Assembly: GCA_020186115.1 (NCBI GenBank)
Contig: WSYJ01000186.1
Coordinates: 434,001-498,000 of the forward strand
Origin: Histomonas meleagridis
Taxonomy: Eukaryota; Parabasalia; Tritrichomonadida; Dientamoebidae
Length of the DNA: 64,000 nt
Reading direction: 5' to 3'
Of the stretch, positions 48,873 to 58,861 are shown piece by piece (within the stretch, counting starts at the first letter, position 1; every line of letters begins with the position of its first letter). The notes below the pieces were generated by a model. The model saw only the letters and a list, made by a program, of their open reading frames with translations, made no database searches and was not told where the DNA came from. The translations under genes and the position numbers were made by a program.

Positions 48873-51584
48873 ATGGGCGACGACATCCCCTTAGCACAAC
48901 AACTAGCACCGGTCTCGAGCTTCAAAGTATCATTCTCAGATTTCAAAAAACTGAAACAAATTGGAAGTGGTGCTTATTCTAATGTTTATCTTGCAATACA
49001 TATACCTTCAAACTACCAAGTCGCCTTAAAAGTTTTAACATCGAAAAAACTTGAAGGAACAGCTAAGGTTTATTTTGTTCGTGAAGTTATGATTTTAGCT
49101 TCATGTAATAATCCATTTTTAATTTCATTATTAGGTTACACAGATACATATCCATATTGCATTGCAACTCCTTACGTCGATAATGGGTCACTTTATGATG
49201 CTTTAAAGCATAATCCAGGAGCTCCTGAACTCGACAATACTGATAAAACAATTATTGCAATGTGCGTTGCATATGGAATGGCATCATTACATGCATTATC
49301 TATTATCCATCGTGATTTAAAGTCACTCAATATTTTACTTGATGGAAATTGTTTACCTAAAATTATTGATTTTGGTATTTCTCGTTTTCATGGAGAACAA
49401 GGTGAACTTGTCACAGTAACCATTGGTACACCTCATTGGATGGCTCCTGAAATGTTTGATTCATCGCATTATGACAACAAAGTTGATGTATATTCATTTG
49501 CAATACTTTTATGGGAAATGTTAACAGGTGAAACTCCATTTGAAGGTATGACAGCGTTTCAGATTATGCTTGGTGTCACACAAAACAACCAACGACCACC
49601 AATACCAGAAGACACTCCAGATGGCTTAAGGACTCTCATTGAGAATTGTTGGGAGAGTAATCCGAAAGACCGTCCTACATTTGTTGAAATTTTCCAAACA
49701 TTTGCTAATCATGAAGCAGAATTTGCTGATACAGATCAAAGCAAAGTTGATGCACTTGTTGGTTTTATCCAACAAGATGAACAATCGAAGTCACAACAAA
49801 GTGAAGATCAACAAGAATTATTCCAACAGCAAATACAACAAATCCAAGAAGAGAACATGAAAGAGCCAAAACTTGTCACAAAATCTGACAAACCGAAAAC
49901 CGTCAGCGATACGGCATCAAACGGTCACCGCAGGACCAGCAGAAGAGAACATCACACAAAGAAGGTCAAACGCCAGTTATATGGCTCCAATGAACCTAAA
50001 ACAGATGAACACGTGTACTCAAACGAAATGCATCGAAACAAACGTCTTCAAAGACAAAATCGTGATTCAGACGATATATTATCAAATCAAATTCAATTTG
50101 TTCGACATGGATCATATTCACCGCAGTTCGGAGATCTATTACATGCGAATAGTTATGCTCCTGCTGCATTTTTAGAAAATTCATTTGGAATTGATATGTC
50201 AATAATTACTGATACAACTTCTCCATCATTTGTTAGTAATATGAGATCAATAACATCTCAGTTAACCACTTATCAAGCAGAAGAGTTCTTTCAAATTACA
50301 GCAGATAATTTACGACATGACCTTGATGAAGAAACCGCAATATGTATATTTAATTGTGTTTCTAAACTCCTTAAGAAGAACCAAACATTCTTACAAAGCT
50401 TTTTAGACACAGATTGTTTGGAATATATGTCATGCTCAACATCCCAATTATGCAAATCATTGTTACGTATTGTCCTAATTATCTCCAAAGTTGAGCCTGA
50501 ACTCGTTCCATTACGAATTATTAATGAATCTTTTCAATTTGCAAATGAGAATGCGCAACGACTTGTTTGTTTATTGTCATCATTCCACACCAGCTTCTCC
50601 AACAACCCTAATTTCCAAATGATAGTCCAATTATATGTTGCTAATTATGCACAATTATTAGTATCTGACGAAGCCGTTAATTTCTTATTAGTTTTATATC
50701 AAATCTATCGAAGCCAGCCAACGTTCACATTTATATCGCAAGTTTTCTCTAAATCATTATTATCTAATGTTCCCGAAGTAATTACAACAGGTTATAAATC
50801 ATTATGTTCAATGCCATTTAACTTCAAACAATTGCCTTTAGAAGTTATCGTCAGTCATTTTGAATATTTCCCTCTCGAAGCCACTTCAATCATCGCTCGA
50901 ATGCCGACGATACCAAACAGCACACGTTTAGTTAACGGTCTCCTCAAAGCTGTTAATACTGTCCCGTTAGCGTTATATTTGTTATGTAAGATTACGATGT
51001 CAAACAAAGGCGCAATGATATTTGTAGAAAATGGGCAATGGTTAGAACCTCAAAGAATTAATATTGACTCACAATTAAAGATATTTTTATCTATATTTCA
51101 ACATCCTGAACTTCGTTTACCATTAATTCATAAGCCTTATGTCATAGATATGTTTATCGAAGTGGTCGAAAATTGTCCAATTGAGTCAATACAAGCAATT
51201 GTGACTGCGATCAGAAGAATTAGTTCTCAATCACCAGACTTCATACAGCTCTTAAGTGAAAGAGGGTTCTTAAAGGAGTTTATTCAAACTGCTTTCGTAC
51301 AGCCAAGTACCGAGATGGCTAATTGTGGATTATTGTTATTTGATAATCTGGCAAGATGTGCATATGTCGATGATTACTTGGATATCATACCTTACTTCCC
51401 AACGTTGCTACAAATGAACCAACAGTTGCAAGCAAGTACTTTGTGCACAATGTTAATTTTGACAATGCATCCCCAAACTTTGCCAGTGTTTAAGGAACAT
51501 AACATACCCGAAATGGTAAAGAAAATGAACGTGCCAAAAATGGAAGAATACCAAAAGGAATTCATACAGCAATTCGAAAACTGA
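48873..51584 (+). CDS. TKL-family protein kinase with C-terminal alpha-solenoid
   Basis: 903 residues from ATG 48873 (MGDDIPLAQQ); the frame extends to GTG 48861 and is rejected there. The kinase domain lies at about 18-285: IGSGAYSNVYLAIH, VALKVL, IHRDLKSLNILLD, IIDFGISR, GTPHWMAPE, and CWESNPKDRPTFVEI. All catalytic residues are present. A Gln-rich, probably disordered linker (about 300-430) precedes a helical repeat region (about 430-900) of ARM/HEAT type. The TKL plus solenoid plan is a large expanded class in trichomonads. Substrate unknown. Confidence 0.93.
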   Translation: MGDDIPLAQQLAPVSSFKVSFSDFKKLKQIGSGAYSNVYLAIHIPSNYQVALKVLTSKKLEGTAKVYFVREVMILASCNNPFLISLLGYTDTYPYCIATPYVDNGSLYDALKHNPGAPELDNTDKTIIAMCVAYGMASLHALSIIHRDLKSLNILLDGNCLPKIIDFGISRFHGEQGELVTVTIGTPHWMAPEMFDSSHYDNKVDVYSFAILLWEMLTGETPFEGMTAFQIMLGVTQNNQRPPIPEDTPDGLRTLIENCWESNPKDRPTFVEIFQTFANHEAEFADTDQSKVDALVGFIQQDEQSKSQQSEDQQELFQQQIQQIQEENMKEPKLVTKSDKPKTVSDTASNGHRRTSRREHHTKKVKRQLYGSNEPKTDEHVYSNEMHRNKRLQRQNRDSDDILSNQIQFVRHGSYSPQFGDLLHANSYAPAAFLENSFGIDMSIITDTTSPSFVSNMRSITSQLTTYQAEEFFQITADNLRHDLDEETAICIFNCVSKLLKKNQTFLQSFLDTDCLEYMSCSTSQLCKSLLRIVLIISKVEPELVPLRIINESFQFANENAQRLVCLLSSFHTSFSNNPNFQMIVQLYVANYAQLLVSDEAVNFLLVLYQIYRSQPTFTFISQVFSKSLLSNVPEVITTGYKSLCSMPFNFKQLPLEVIVSHFEYFPLEATSIIARMPTIPNSTRLVNGLLKAVNTVPLALYLLCKITMSNKGAMIFVENGQWLEPQRINIDSQLKIFLSIFQHPELRLPLIHKPYVIDMFIEVVENCPIESIQAIVTAIRRISSQSPDFIQLLSERGFLKEFIQTAFVQPSTEMANCGLLLFDNLARCAYVDDYLDIIPYFPTLLQMNQQLQASTLCTMLILTMHPQTLPVFKEHNIPEMVKKMNVPKMEEYQKEFIQQFEN

Positions 51585-52136
51585 CACGAGATATCCAAAT
51601 AATAATTTTTTATATATAAATGCCATGGCGAAATAAAGAATATATTTTGAATTATAAATAATCGGTTTTAACATAAAAAGTTGTGTCGTAATTGTTTATG
51701 AAGTTTCGGAATTTTCAGTGAAATATGGAAATAGTTTAATGTTTTCATTTTTCCGAACGGGTATTGTGCTTCACAACAAGAGATGTAATGAATATGTTCA
51801 AATATTTGCGAACCTTTAATCATCTGTAATTAAATTAACATTGCATTCGAGATAAAAAGAGCATGTGGTTATACATATAATGTAGTATATAAAAATGGTT
51901 ACGATCTATCAAATAATGAAACATTTTTTTTTTTGATTCAATGTTATCTTGTAACAAATTGAAAATTGGGTCTTCAAAAGATAGTACTATATTTAAGTTT
52001 ATTTAGTATTTTGTATATTGTTTCGTATATAAGTAATGAAATATCAAGTGAGATTTATGTGCATTTGTTGTATGGCTTGAAAAATTATTTGTTAGTATTT
52101 TAATCGTTTTAATATCAAATTCATATTTTCCCATAA
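51585..52136. other. intergenic and promoter of ankyrin head gene 2
   Basis: A/T-rich. The head gene starts after TCATATTTTCCCATAAATG (initiator A at 52123, 14-base 5' UTR). No gene seen between. Confidence 0.5.
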
Positions 52137-53360
52137 ATGTCTAATGAATCGATATCAGCCAGCACAAATCATTTAGGAGAAAACACTGAACCCAAAAGCG
52201 AAATAATTATTTTAGATTTACTTATTTCACTTGAACAATTAATATATAATTTAAAAGAAGAAAATCTTGTTTTATCAATTGAACAAACAATCAAACTACT
52301 TGATCTAAATTTTCCATATTCATTTAATTATATAATAAGCAATTTAGTTTACTTTGCGTCTTTTACGCAAAACAAAGATAGTTCTCTATATATCAATTAT
52401 TTACAATCAATTCAAACAGAAGAAGAAATTCATAAAAACATTCCCAAAATCATTGAAATTTTTAATGCGTACATTTATGATTTCAAGTCACAAGAATCTT
52501 ATTATCTGATTGAAAAAATGATTCAAAGAAATTTAATTAGGCAAAACTTTTCAAAAAAGATTCGCTCAAAATATTTTGCTCATTATAAGACTAAAAAAGA
52601 AAACACGAAAAGAATAAGTGATGATCCATTTTGCGGTACTTTTCTAAAAAATTATGAGGAGCTATCAAAGAATGATTTTGAAATTCATAAGCAATTAATT
52701 AAAGAAGGACATAATCCAAATGAAATTGCTAAAATAATTCGAAATGATGAAATCGAAAAACTTCAAGAAATATCATCACAAACAAATTTTGACTTCAATC
52801 AAAGAATTAAACCATCACTTTATGAAAGATGTTCATTTGTTAATCATGAAAATGTTAGATTAATTGATTATGCAGCATTTTTTTCTTCTTCTAAATGTTT
52901 TAAATATTTACTTATGAATGGTGCTAAAGTAAATAAAACAGGTAAATATGCAATTGCAGGTGGAAATGAAGAAATCATTCATTTATGTGAACAGAATCAT
53001 TCAACATTTGAAGGTGCATATGAAGCTTCAATAGAATTTCATCGAAATAATATTTTTAAATATATTTATGAAAACAAATTAGAAAAATTGGATGATAATG
53101 ATTTGATATGTTATTGTATTAGAAGTGGAAATTATGAAATTATATCATTTTTAGAAGAAAGAATGAAAATAAATGAAAAAGTTATCATTGAATCAGTAAG
53201 AATTGGTAACTTATATCTTACGAAACATTTTCTCCAAAAAAATAAAGTGCCAAGAAAAATAATGCTTTTTTGTGTTGAGTCTAAAAATAATGAACTTATT
53301 AAATATATTTTAGAACAGGATGGAATTGATGTTAATGCAAGAAATGTTTTTATATTCTAA
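52137..53360 (+). CDS. ankyrin (DUF3447-type) head gene of locus 2
   Basis: 407 residues. It has the same plan as the minus-strand head at 35809-37002: helical N-terminus (about 1-170), YEELSKNDFEIHKQLIKEGH, RNDEIEKLQEISSQTNFDF, then ankyrin/DUF3447 repeats (SLYERCSFVNHENVRLIDYA, CFKYLLMNGAKVNKTGKYAI, FHRNNIFKYIYENKLEK) ending LIKYILEQDGIDVNARN. The frame stops four codons later (VFIF), exactly where a spacer of the array begins. The ankyrin series resumes in register after the spacer at 53426. The head is thus probably exon 1 of a longer gene, or a shortened gene followed by silent repeats. Confidence 0.85.
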   Translation: MSNESISASTNHLGENTEPKSEIIILDLLISLEQLIYNLKEENLVLSIEQTIKLLDLNFPYSFNYIISNLVYFASFTQNKDSSLYINYLQSIQTEEEIHKNIPKIIEIFNAYIYDFKSQESYYLIEKMIQRNLIRQNFSKKIRSKYFAHYKTKKENTKRISDDPFCGTFLKNYEELSKNDFEIHKQLIKEGHNPNEIAKIIRNDEIEKLQEISSQTNFDFNQRIKPSLYERCSFVNHENVRLIDYAAFFSSSKCFKYLLMNGAKVNKTGKYAIAGGNEEIIHLCEQNHSTFEGAYEASIEFHRNNIFKYIYENKLEKLDDNDLICYCIRSGNYEIISFLEERMKINEKVIIESVRIGNLYLTKHFLQKNKVPRKIMLFCVESKNNELIKYILEQDGIDVNARNVFIF

Positions 53361-56300
53361 ACAAAGTTTGCATTAATATTTTGATATTTCAAAATAATAT
53401 TTGGAAATTATTTAAATTATTTTGTACAGCACTTATGTTTGCAGCTAGAAATGGTTATACAGAAATAGTTAAATTACTTCTTGAACAAGAAGAAATTGAA
53501 ATAAATACTAAAAATATTTTTTCGTTTTGTTTAAAATTTATAATAGTAATTTGATAATTCAAAATAATATTTGGAATTTATTCAAATTATTTTGTACAGC
53601 ACTTATGTTTGCAGCTAGAAATGGTTATACAGAAATTGTTAAATTACTTCTTGAACAAGAAGAAATTGAAATAAATACTAAAAATATTTTTTCGTTTTAT
53701 TTAAAATTTATAATAGTAATTTGATATTTCAAAATAATATTTGAAATTTATTCAAATTGTTTTGGACTGCACTTATATATTCATCTTTTCATTGTTACAT
53801 AGAAATAGTTGAATTACTTTTAAATCAAAAAGGAATTGATGTTAATGCTAAAGATAATTATTTGTTTTATATAAATTTTATTTTAATAATTTAAAATTTC
53901 AAAATACTATTTGGAAATTATTTAGAATATTTAAAACTGCACTTATTATAGCGTCCATGAATGGTAAAATCGAAATTGTTAAATTACTTCTTAAACAAAA
54001 AGGTATTGATATTAATGCCAAAGCTAAAATTTATTCTAATAATTTTTTGATTTAAAATAATATTTGGTAATTATATCAAATATTTTGGACAGCACTTATG
54101 TTTGCATCTAAAAATGGTTGTACAAAAATAGTTAAATTACTTCTTCAACAAGAAGAAACTGATATTAATGCCAAAGATTTTTGTTTATTTTATATAGTAT
54201 TTATTTGTTTAAATTAAAATTTGTTTTAATCATTTGATATTTCAACATAGTATTAGGTAATTATTTAAATTATTTAAAACAGCACTTATTTGTGCAACTG
54301 AAAATGGTTATATAGAAATAGTTCAATTACTTCTTAAACAAAAAGGAATTGAAATAAATGCTAAAAGTATTTATTTGTTTTATTCATTATTCATTTTAAT
54401 GATTTTATAATATTTCAAAATAATATTTAAAAATTATAGAAATTATTTTGGACAGCACTTATGTATGCATCTGTAAAAGGTTATACAGAAATAGTTAAAT
54501 TACTTCTTGAACAAGAAGGAATTGATATTAATGCTAAAAATATTTATTTGTTTTATTTAGTATTTATTTTAATAATTTAATATTTCAAAATAATATTTGG
54601 AAATTATTTAAAATATTTGATACAGCACTTATGATTGCATCCAAAAATAGCATTGAAATAGTTAAGTTACTTCTAGAACAAGAAGGAATTGATATTAATG
54701 CTAAAGATATTTATTTGTTTTATTTAATATTTATTTTAATGATTTGATATTTCAAAATAATATTTGGAAATTATTTAAATTACTTAAAACAAAACTTATT
54801 TGTGCATCTGAAAATGGTTATATAGAAATAGTTAAATTACTTCTTGAACAAGAAGGAATTGATATTAATGCTAAAGATATTTATTTGTTTTATTTAATAT
54901 TTATTTTAATAATTTGGGATTTCAAAATAATATTTGGAAATTGTTTGAATAATTTAATACAGCACTTATTTGGGCATCTGTAAAAGGTAATATTGAAACA
55001 GTTAAATTACTTCTTGAACAAGAAGGAATTGATATTAATGCTAAAAATATTTGTTTATTTAAATTAAAATTTGTTTTAATAATTTGATATTTCAAAAAAA
55101 TGTTTGAAAATTGTTTGAATTATTTTATACAGCGCTTATGTTGGCATGTCATAAAGGTCATACAGAAGTAGTTAAATTACTTCTTAAACAAAAAGGAATT
55201 GAGGTCAATTCCACTGATATTTTTTTAAGTTTTATAATGTTTATTTTGTTAATTTTATGTTTTAAAACAATATTTGGTTTTTATTAAAACAATTTAAAAC
55301 AGCACTTATGTTGGCATGTCATAATGGTCATACAGAAATCTTTAAATTACTTCTTGAACAAGATGGAATTGATATTAATGATAAAGATAATATTTATTTT
55401 AATAATTTTCTATTTCAAAATATTATTTGGAAATTATTTAGAATATTTAAAACTGCACTTATTATGGCATCCATGAATGGTAAAATCGAAATTGTTAAAT
55501 TACTTCTTAAACAAAAAGGTATTGATATTAATGCCAAAGCTAAAATTTATTCTAATAATTTTTTGATTTAAAATAATATTTGGTAATTATATCAAATATT
55601 TTGGACAGCACTTATGTTTGCATCTTTAAAAGGTTATACAGAAATCTTTAAATTACTTCTTGAACAAAAAGGTATTAATATCAATGATAAAGAATTTCAT
55701 TTATTTTCTTTAAATTTTTTTAATGCGGTTTGATATTTGTAAGTTATATTTGGAAATTATTTAAATTATTTTTGACAGCACTTATGTTAGCATCGAAAAA
55801 CGGTCATACAGAAATCGTCAATTTACTTCTTGAACAAGAAAATATTGATATTGATTGCAAAGATATTTATTTATTTTTCATAAAATTTATTCGAATTACT
55901 TGAACTTTCAACATAATATTTGGAAATTGGTTAATTTATTTAAAACAGCTCTTCTATGTGCAGTTTCAAATGGGAATATAGATATATATAAATTGCTTTT
56001 TGCACGCAAGAGGGCCGATATTAATGATAAAAATATATATTAAATTTGTTTAAAATTCGCTTTGATAATTTTTTGTTTCATCATAATATTTGGGATCTAT
56101 TTAAAATTATTCATACGGCTCTTATCCTTGCATCCAAATTTAATCATATAGAAATAGTTAAATTCCTTCTTGAACAAAGAGGAATTGACATCAATTTAAA
56201 AGATATTAATTTGTTTTAATTAAAATTTTTAATAATGATTTAGTACTTATTAATCATATTTGGAAATTGTTCAAACTATTTAATACAGCTCTTTTTTATG

Positions 56301-56368
56301 CATCAGAAAAAGGAAACATAGGAGTAATTAATTTACTTCTTGAAAAAGGCGCTAAAGAAAGTTTGTGA
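53361..56368 (+). repeat. ankyrin array 2: 18 single-repeat units, mostly 170-bp period
   Basis: Blocks (Thr-Ala-Leu start) begin at 53426, 53596, 53766, 53936, 54089, 54279, 54452, 54622, 54789, 54959, 55129, 55299, 55452, 55605, 55775, 55945, 56115 and 56285. Twelve of the 17 steps are exactly 170 bases; the others are 153 (three), 190, 173 and 167 where counted. Each block is 30 codons (one is 29, a whole-codon loss) and all 18 are open in phase. Pattern: TALxxASxNGxxEIVKLLLE then QEGIDINAKD. The last block ends ...LLLEKGAKESL and TGA 56366-56368, a natural C-terminal cap. Spacers of about 80 bases share a conserved core (TTTCAAAATAATATTTGG) but contain stops and length changes that are not multiples of three. 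Confidence 0.88.
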
Positions 56369-56457
56369 TGTTAAATGTCGCATTAAAAGATTTAATAATA
56401 AACACAATTTTTTATTATAAAAATTTATCACATGTTAGTTTATTTACAATAAATCAT

Positions 56458-56815
56458 CTAAAATGTCATCAAATGAGTCGTTTTCTTCATGTTTCGAAAA
56501 ATTGAATTCGTAACATTTTTCATACATGAATTAAATTGAAGTGTTCTAACTTGTATTTTTTCTGCTTTACAACCATCCATTTTTTGTTCTGCCTTTAGCT
56601 TAATTGGTTTTGATTCAATGTTTTCGTTAACGAAGTTGGATATTTTCAAATTGGTTCATATATTCCTTTAAAGAATGGATGTAATAATGCTCGTTTAGCA
56701 CCAATTCTTTTCAAAGGGTCCATTTTTAGCATTTGGTTCAGTAGATCTAGAGCTATTCTGATGAAGAAGTTGAAAATTTCGATTTTCTTATTTTCTCTCA
56801 CATGTCAAATGAAGT
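56458..56815 (-). pseudogene. relic of a CDK/MAPK-like kinase C-terminus
   Basis: On the minus strand 56815 to about 56655 encodes the last part of a CMGC kinase domain (FIRIALDLLNQMLKMDPLKR then IGAKRALLHPFFKG), with the DPxKR and HPFF signature of subdomain XI. A stop follows. After a frame change a 63-codon tail continues to 56458 (KISNFVNENIESKPIKL). There is no N-terminal lobe or catalytic loop upstream, only unrelated A/T-rich DNA, so this is a truncated, frameshifted relic. Confidence 0.7.
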
Positions 56816-57136
56816 AACTAATCGTTTCGATGTCAAAATGAAGCAAATAATCATTAATTTATTCCCATGGTTAAAACAGATGCATAAGTCAAAAAATAAT
56901 TCGTACGTTTACAATAATTGTTAGATTTACTTTGTTATAAGATGTTTTTTGCGTATAATACTTTACGATATGGTTTAATATTCAAATAAAATCTCCTGGT
57001 ATTTAAACTTCGTTACAATTGAAAAATCCCGAATTCAATGTGAATTCCATTCAAACAAAAATCGAGATTTTGGTTGTTTGGTCGACGGCTGTGTAAACAA
57101 TTAAAAAAACAGATCGTAAGTGAAGTCATTTTTCAT
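56816..57136. other. intergenic, promoter of HRI-like kinase
   Basis: A/T-rich with no gene. The kinase start is preceded by GTCATTTTTCATATG (initiator A at 57128). Confidence 0.5.
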
Positions 57137-58171
57137 ATGCTTCAAGAAGCTTCCTCGTGCCCAGTTTCCACAATTCCCAATGGAGGATATTTCAGCGAGG
57201 TACAAATGAGCTCATTGTGTGAGGCATTAACTTATTTGCAATATTTCTGCAAAAGTTTATTCCCAGATAATTATGAAGAGATGGCAAAAAACATTATCCA
57301 AGAATTATTCAAGAACAGGTACTTACAGTCGCTAAGTCCAATCAAAGGGAAATCACACAATTCGAGTTCATTATCTCGTTTTCAATCAGAATTTACAATT
57401 CTTCAAAAAATTGGGGGAGGTATGGAAGGAACTGTTTACTCGGTCGTTAATAATTTCGACAGAAACAACTATGCAATCAAGCGCATAAATGGTTCATCTT
57501 TATCATTTGATAAGATCAACCGTGAAGCAGTCATAATGTCTAAGCTTTCACATCCAAACGTCATCAGATACTTTACCTCTTGGATTGAGTTCAAGTGCAA
57601 TCAAAAGAATCCACAAAAAGTCAAATTTTCTCTTTTCATCCAAATGGAGTTATGTACAAACTTAACAATTATTGATGCTTGTCGTAAAGATGTATTCAGT
57701 GATAAGCTTCAAAAAGCAATTATGATTTCCAAAGGAATTAAGTATCTTCATGACAACAAAATAATACACCGCGACTTAAAACCTTCCAATATTCTTATTG
57801 GGAAAGATGGCCTTCCAAAAATTCTTGACTTTGGTATTTCATCATTTAATTCATCCATAAATGATGATGCAATTGATTCTGCAACACCACTTTATGCTTC
57901 TCCTGAACATTATGAACAGGATAAGCTCAGTCCTAAAGTTGACATTTATAGCCTTGGAATAATTTTCCTTCAAATCTTTGGATTATTTAACACGTATATG
58001 ATGGAAATGAAGGCCATAAAGAAACTGAAGGAATGTGGCGAAGTAGAAGCAAAATTTGAGGCACATTCGGATGAACTTTCATCTCTTATCGTCAAAATGA
58101 CAGATAAGGATCCAAGCAAAAGACCAGATGCTGCTGGTGTCATCAGCGCACTTGAGTCTTTAGCGATTTAA
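57137..58171 (+). CDS. eIF2-alpha kinase, HRI (EIF2AK1)/GCN2-like
   Basis: 344 residues from ATG 57137, placed right after the initiator TCATTTTTCATATG; the frame extends upstream to a TTG and is rejected. The N-terminal 90 residues are helical (LCEALTYLQYFCKSLFPDNY, then IIQELFKNRYLQSLSP), reminiscent of HRI. The kinase domain (about 98-340) shows IGGGMEGTVYSVVN, YAIKRI, LSHPNVIRYFTSWIE (the HPNIVxYxxxWIE pattern of eIF2alpha kinases), IHRDLKPSNILI, LDFGISS and ASPEHYEQDKLSPKVDIYSLG, again as in the family. The kinase insert is short. It should phosphorylate eIF2alpha under stress. Confidence 0.85.
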   Translation: MLQEASSCPVSTIPNGGYFSEVQMSSLCEALTYLQYFCKSLFPDNYEEMAKNIIQELFKNRYLQSLSPIKGKSHNSSSLSRFQSEFTILQKIGGGMEGTVYSVVNNFDRNNYAIKRINGSSLSFDKINREAVIMSKLSHPNVIRYFTSWIEFKCNQKNPQKVKFSLFIQMELCTNLTIIDACRKDVFSDKLQKAIMISKGIKYLHDNKIIHRDLKPSNILIGKDGLPKILDFGISSFNSSINDDAIDSATPLYASPEHYEQDKLSPKVDIYSLGIIFLQIFGLFNTYMMEMKAIKKLKECGEVEAKFEAHSDELSSLIVKMTDKDPSKRPDAAGVISALESLAI

Positions 58172-58249
58172 TTTGTTTGTAAAAATTCTTAGTTTTCATA
58201 ATTTTTTTTTGTATTTTGTCACTTTTTAGCTTTGGAATCTAATGGCGAA

Positions 58250-58861
58250 ATGTTCGCTGGCAAAATTGGCTACACGACGTTTCCTAAGCGCGTGTACGAC
58301 AAAATCGTAAGCTGCAAGTGTTATGTTAGAGTGAATCCGGATTCACCAAAAATCGACATTATTGATATTGGAACTAATTCACTTATCATTTCAATAGTAA
58401 TGGAAGAAAACATTGAGCAACGTTGCGAGTTAATACAAACAAAAAATTCTGTAATAGACAAACAAGCAGAAATTAATTGTAATTTACACGTAGATTCTCA
58501 AACATTAACCCCAATCAAAATCCGTCAAAAAACAAATACTGTCAAAGAAAAAGTGCCATTAAAAGATTTGCCTTCTTCCACTAAGCAAGTAATAATTCCT
58601 CATCCCTTTTTTACCTTATCAAATGTTTCAGATACGCAAATTATGAAAACGAAAATCAAGCGCACATTGGAATATATAGATAATCTTAAAAATGATGAAG
58701 AAAAGAAAGGATGTATTCGCGAATTAACAAATTTTGTAATCCGTGAATATAAAAATACATCAGATCAGAAACTTAAAGTACAAGTAGAACAGCTTCAAGC
58801 TTCAAGAAGGCAAACAAATGAAACAAAGCAAAACATGTATAATTTATTAAAAAATCTATAA
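58250..58861 (+). CDS. protein of unknown function, 203 residues
   Basis: From ATG 58250 (MFAGKIGYTTFPKRVYDKIV). No signal or membrane segment; a beta-rich N-terminal half (to about 60) is followed by a polar middle and a helical, coiled-coil-like C-terminus (about 140-203). No family recognised. A strong initiator (TCACTTTTTAG at 58219) lies 20-30 bases upstream, but the first ATG after it (58242) is out of frame and opens a 22-codon frame. Translation would need leaky scanning, or the gene carries a start-site error. The longer extension starts at a TTG. Confidence 0.65.
   Translation: MFAGKIGYTTFPKRVYDKIVSCKCYVRVNPDSPKIDIIDIGTNSLIISIVMEENIEQRCELIQTKNSVIDKQAEINCNLHVDSQTLTPIKIRQKTNTVKEKVPLKDLPSSTKQVIIPHPFFTLSNVSDTQIMKTKIKRTLEYIDNLKNDEEKKGCIRELTNFVIREYKNTSDQKLKVQVEQLQASRRQTNETKQNMYNLLKNL

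Noticed and set aside
53361-56368. Ordinary GT-AG introns in the ankyrin arrays
   Set aside because: The only AG near the 3' edge lies within ACAGCACTT. Joining there to the occasional GTTTT at the 5' edge gives the wrong reading frame, and several spacers have no early GT. Trichomonad GTATGT and ACTAACACACAG signals are absent.
53361-56368. Read-through or programmed frameshifting across spacers
   Set aside because: Many spacers hold stops in the frames that would be needed, and spacer lengths differ (about 63, 80, 83, 100), so no single shift would work.
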